NCBI GenBank assembly: GCA_012719345.1 | Contig: JAAYAN010000212.1 | Coordinates: forward strand, 1 to 43,797 | DNA from: Ignavibacteria bacterium | Lineage (GTDB): Bacteria; Bacteroidota; Ignavibacteria; Ignavibacteriales; Melioribacteraceae | Direction: 5' to 3' | DNA: 43,797 bases | In this document: positions 42,263-43,797 of the stretch, in pieces | Position numbering within the stretch: the stretch's first letter is position 1 | How the letters are laid out: the number at the start of each line of letters is the position of its first letter | The notes under the pieces: generated by a model | Database searches by the model: none | The model's input: the letters and a program-made list of their open reading frames with translations, nothing else | What the model was told of the DNA's origin: nothing | Program-made: the position numbers and the translations under genes

Positions 42263-43417
42263 TTAGAAACTTACGCTTGCGCCTAACATATAATCATTTC
42301 TAGTTCCATCAATAGGTATAGTACCTAATGTAGTAATAAGAAAACTGCTATGTTCATATTGCGCTTTTAATAATACTTCATCAATCACTTTATAACTTAA
42401 ACCAAAGTTATATATTTTTACTCCGTTCTTGATGAAAAAATTGTCTTTACCTTCTAGGTAATCATAACCAGCATATGCTCCTAATTGATCTGTAATATTA
42501 TATAAAAGATTGACATGATAAAATGTTTTATCAAAACTGCTCGGGTTCATCGGATTAGTAGCAAGCGTAGCTTTATTCACATCTGATAGTTTATAGTATA
42601 CTTGTATTATTTCAGCTTCCAGGTCAAATCCTGCAACTGAATAATTAAGATAACCGCCGACTCTTGTACGCGGAATAAAACCGATATTATATTTCACAAT
42701 TCCCATTGCATTACTAGCACTGTCTAAACCTTTTCTATCATATGTAAACGATCCGCCAATCTGCAAATCTTTGTATTCTGCTCCAATTCTTCCACCAACC
42801 ATTTTATATGGTGTCGGGTCCTGTCCAGTGCCAAGAAAAGACTTGTTATTATTTAACATTTCAGTTTCTGAATTACCATAATATACAGCATAATTTAAAC
42901 TTAAGTCTCCAACAGGGAATTCGCCGTAAACTTGTAAATTTGCTGATATTGGGACGAATTCACCAGTTCCAAACAGATTAAAAAAGTAAGTCTCATATGC
43001 AATAGGTCTGTAGATATAAGGCAATAATACGGTTCTGTTTTTTATTTCGTTAAAATTGTTGAATCTGGGGATAAGCTTACCGGCTTTTATGTTAAGTAAC
43101 GAAGAAAGTGAATACTTTAACCAAGCTTCCTCTATTTAAAATCCTCCAATATTATCCTGAAGTGAGAAAGAATTGGTAAACTCAAAATTTACAAATGAAC
43201 TTAATTCAGGAGTGAAATTTTTCTGGAAAAATATATTCATCTGCTGTGTTATAAACGAATTTACCTCATCATTTTTTACATCACCATAGTAAACATCAAA
43301 ATTAGTATAATTCATTTGATAATACCCAAAGATATTCAAATCATTGTTCTGGGCAAGTGTGATTTTTGTCAAAAACAATAACAAAAAAAACGCAAAAAAT
43401 GTTTGTTTACTATTCAT
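42263..43417 (-). pseudogene. Outer-membrane porin interrupted by an in-frame TAA stop
   Basis: The first part (43417-43139) encodes a signal peptide (ending TLA) and FGYYQMNYTNFDVYYGD, and ends with SLQDNIGGF and TAA at 43138-43136. In the same frame the reading continues with IEEAWLKYSLSSLLNIKAGKL through to the stop at 42263. The C-terminus DYMLGASVSF ends in Phe, as porins do. The whole would be about 384 residues, normal for this porin type. TTT-TAA-ATA would read Phe-Lys-Ile if the stop were AAA, so a single base change explains the break. Either a recent nonsense mutation or a sequencing error at the T/A run. AAAGGG precedes ATG; first gene of the set with the PstS-like protein and the chemoreceptor. 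Confidence 0.8.
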
Positions 43418-43693
43418 ATTATTTTCCCTTTAAGTTATTTATATAATGTTAAATATTAAATTATGATATAAAATTTAAGTACCTGGTTTAATTCGTTTAA
43501 AGAAATAGTAATTTAATACAGAACATATATCTTTAACTACTAAAGTTATTTGTTCCAATAATTTCATTAGATACTTATTTTTTTCCTCTTGGGAAGTATA
43601 TTCGGAAATACGGAACAATACTTTAACAAAATCGGACTTTACAAATCACATTTTTGTGATAATATTCATATTAACCTGAGTTCGATATAAGAA
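43418..43693. other. Intergenic region upstream of the porin, no gene seen
   Basis: 276 AT-rich bases. The only structure noted is a short stem, ATCACATTTTTGTGAT-like at about 43645-43661. It should contain the promoter of the porin operon, but no convincing -33/-7 pair was identified. Confidence 0.4.
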
Positions 43694-43797
43694 TCAAGCA
43701 AAAACAAGTTGATTCGCATAACCGGACAAATCAATTTTGGGTTTACGATCTTTGAGAGAATAAGCCAGCAAACCGGAAAGCAAATTAACAAAGAAGT
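43694..43797 (-). CDS. 3' end of an open frame running off the window, possibly a transposase
   Basis: The minus strand is open from the window edge to TGA at 43694-43696 and reads 33 residues including FFVNLLSGLLAYSLKDRKP and YANQLVF. The pattern of an aromatic residue and Asn, then GLLAY, then a Lys-Pro pair, near the end of the protein resembles the C-terminus of some Bacteroidetes-group transposases, but it is too short to be sure. Slightly less AT-rich than the surrounding DNA. Confidence 0.35.
   Translation of the reverse strand, partial: FFVNLLSGLLAYSLKDRKPKIDLSGYANQLVFA

Overview
The window is AT-rich bacterial DNA. It most likely comes from a member of the Ignavibacteria or a close relative in the Bacteroidetes/Chlorobi group. 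Three things point there: a type IX secretion C-terminal sorting domain of the type common in Ignavibacteria (QNYPNPFNPSTTI motif, 463-1308); -7 promoter elements of the Bacteroidetes form TAnnTTTG (TAACTTTGC at 3896 and 6769); and AT-rich genes with weak ribosome binding sites, several of them starting with TTG. No rRNA, tRNA, CRISPR array or complete insertion sequence was seen.

Layout. 1-1.66 kb: a secreted T9SS cargo protein between copies of a modular palindromic repeat, with an apparently decayed antisense gene upstream. 1.67-6.7 kb: housekeeping and stress genes (metallophosphoesterase, lone receiver, pyrE, a STAS protein, two Hsp20 chaperones behind a sigma-54-like promoter, and a LMW phosphatase/fructosamine-kinase pair that fits protein deglycation). 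6.8-8.3 kb: a secreted GHL10-type glycoside hydrolase. 8.36-19.4 kb: a ten-gene heme operon, hemX-A-C-D-E-N-H-G-B-L, which covers every step from glutamyl-tRNA to protoheme. 19.5-20.8 kb: an outer-membrane beta-barrel protein.

21.0-27.9 kb (minus strand): a complete hisGDCBHAF(IE) operon in the enteric order. Upstream of hisG lie an unannotated 15-codon leader peptide with four His codons in five positions and a GC-rich terminator hairpin, which together look like a classical histidine attenuator. HisB carries a degenerate HAD-like N-terminal domain. 27.9-33 kb: an RNase D, a succinyl-CoA:acetate CoA-transferase, and a sodium/solute symporter preceded by a 70-residue two-helix protein. 32.9-36.4 kb: a signalling cluster (STAS protein, receiver-histidine kinase, PAS histidine kinase with a split dimerisation domain).

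36.5-39.6 kb: a zinc/manganese-type ABC uptake operon that includes its own Fur-family regulator and a small Cys-rich protein, headed by a perfect 17-bp palindrome that is a probable operator. 39.9-43.4 kb: a minus-strand set of porin, half-size PstS-like periplasmic protein and chemotaxis receptor. The porin is interrupted by one in-frame TAA codon. The window ends inside the 3' end of another reading frame, possibly a transposase.

The most rewarding items are the histidine attenuator, the modular palindromic repeats, the sigma-54-like hsp20 promoter with an upstream dyad, the metal operon with its palindrome, and the porin/periplasmic-protein/chemoreceptor set with its broken porin.
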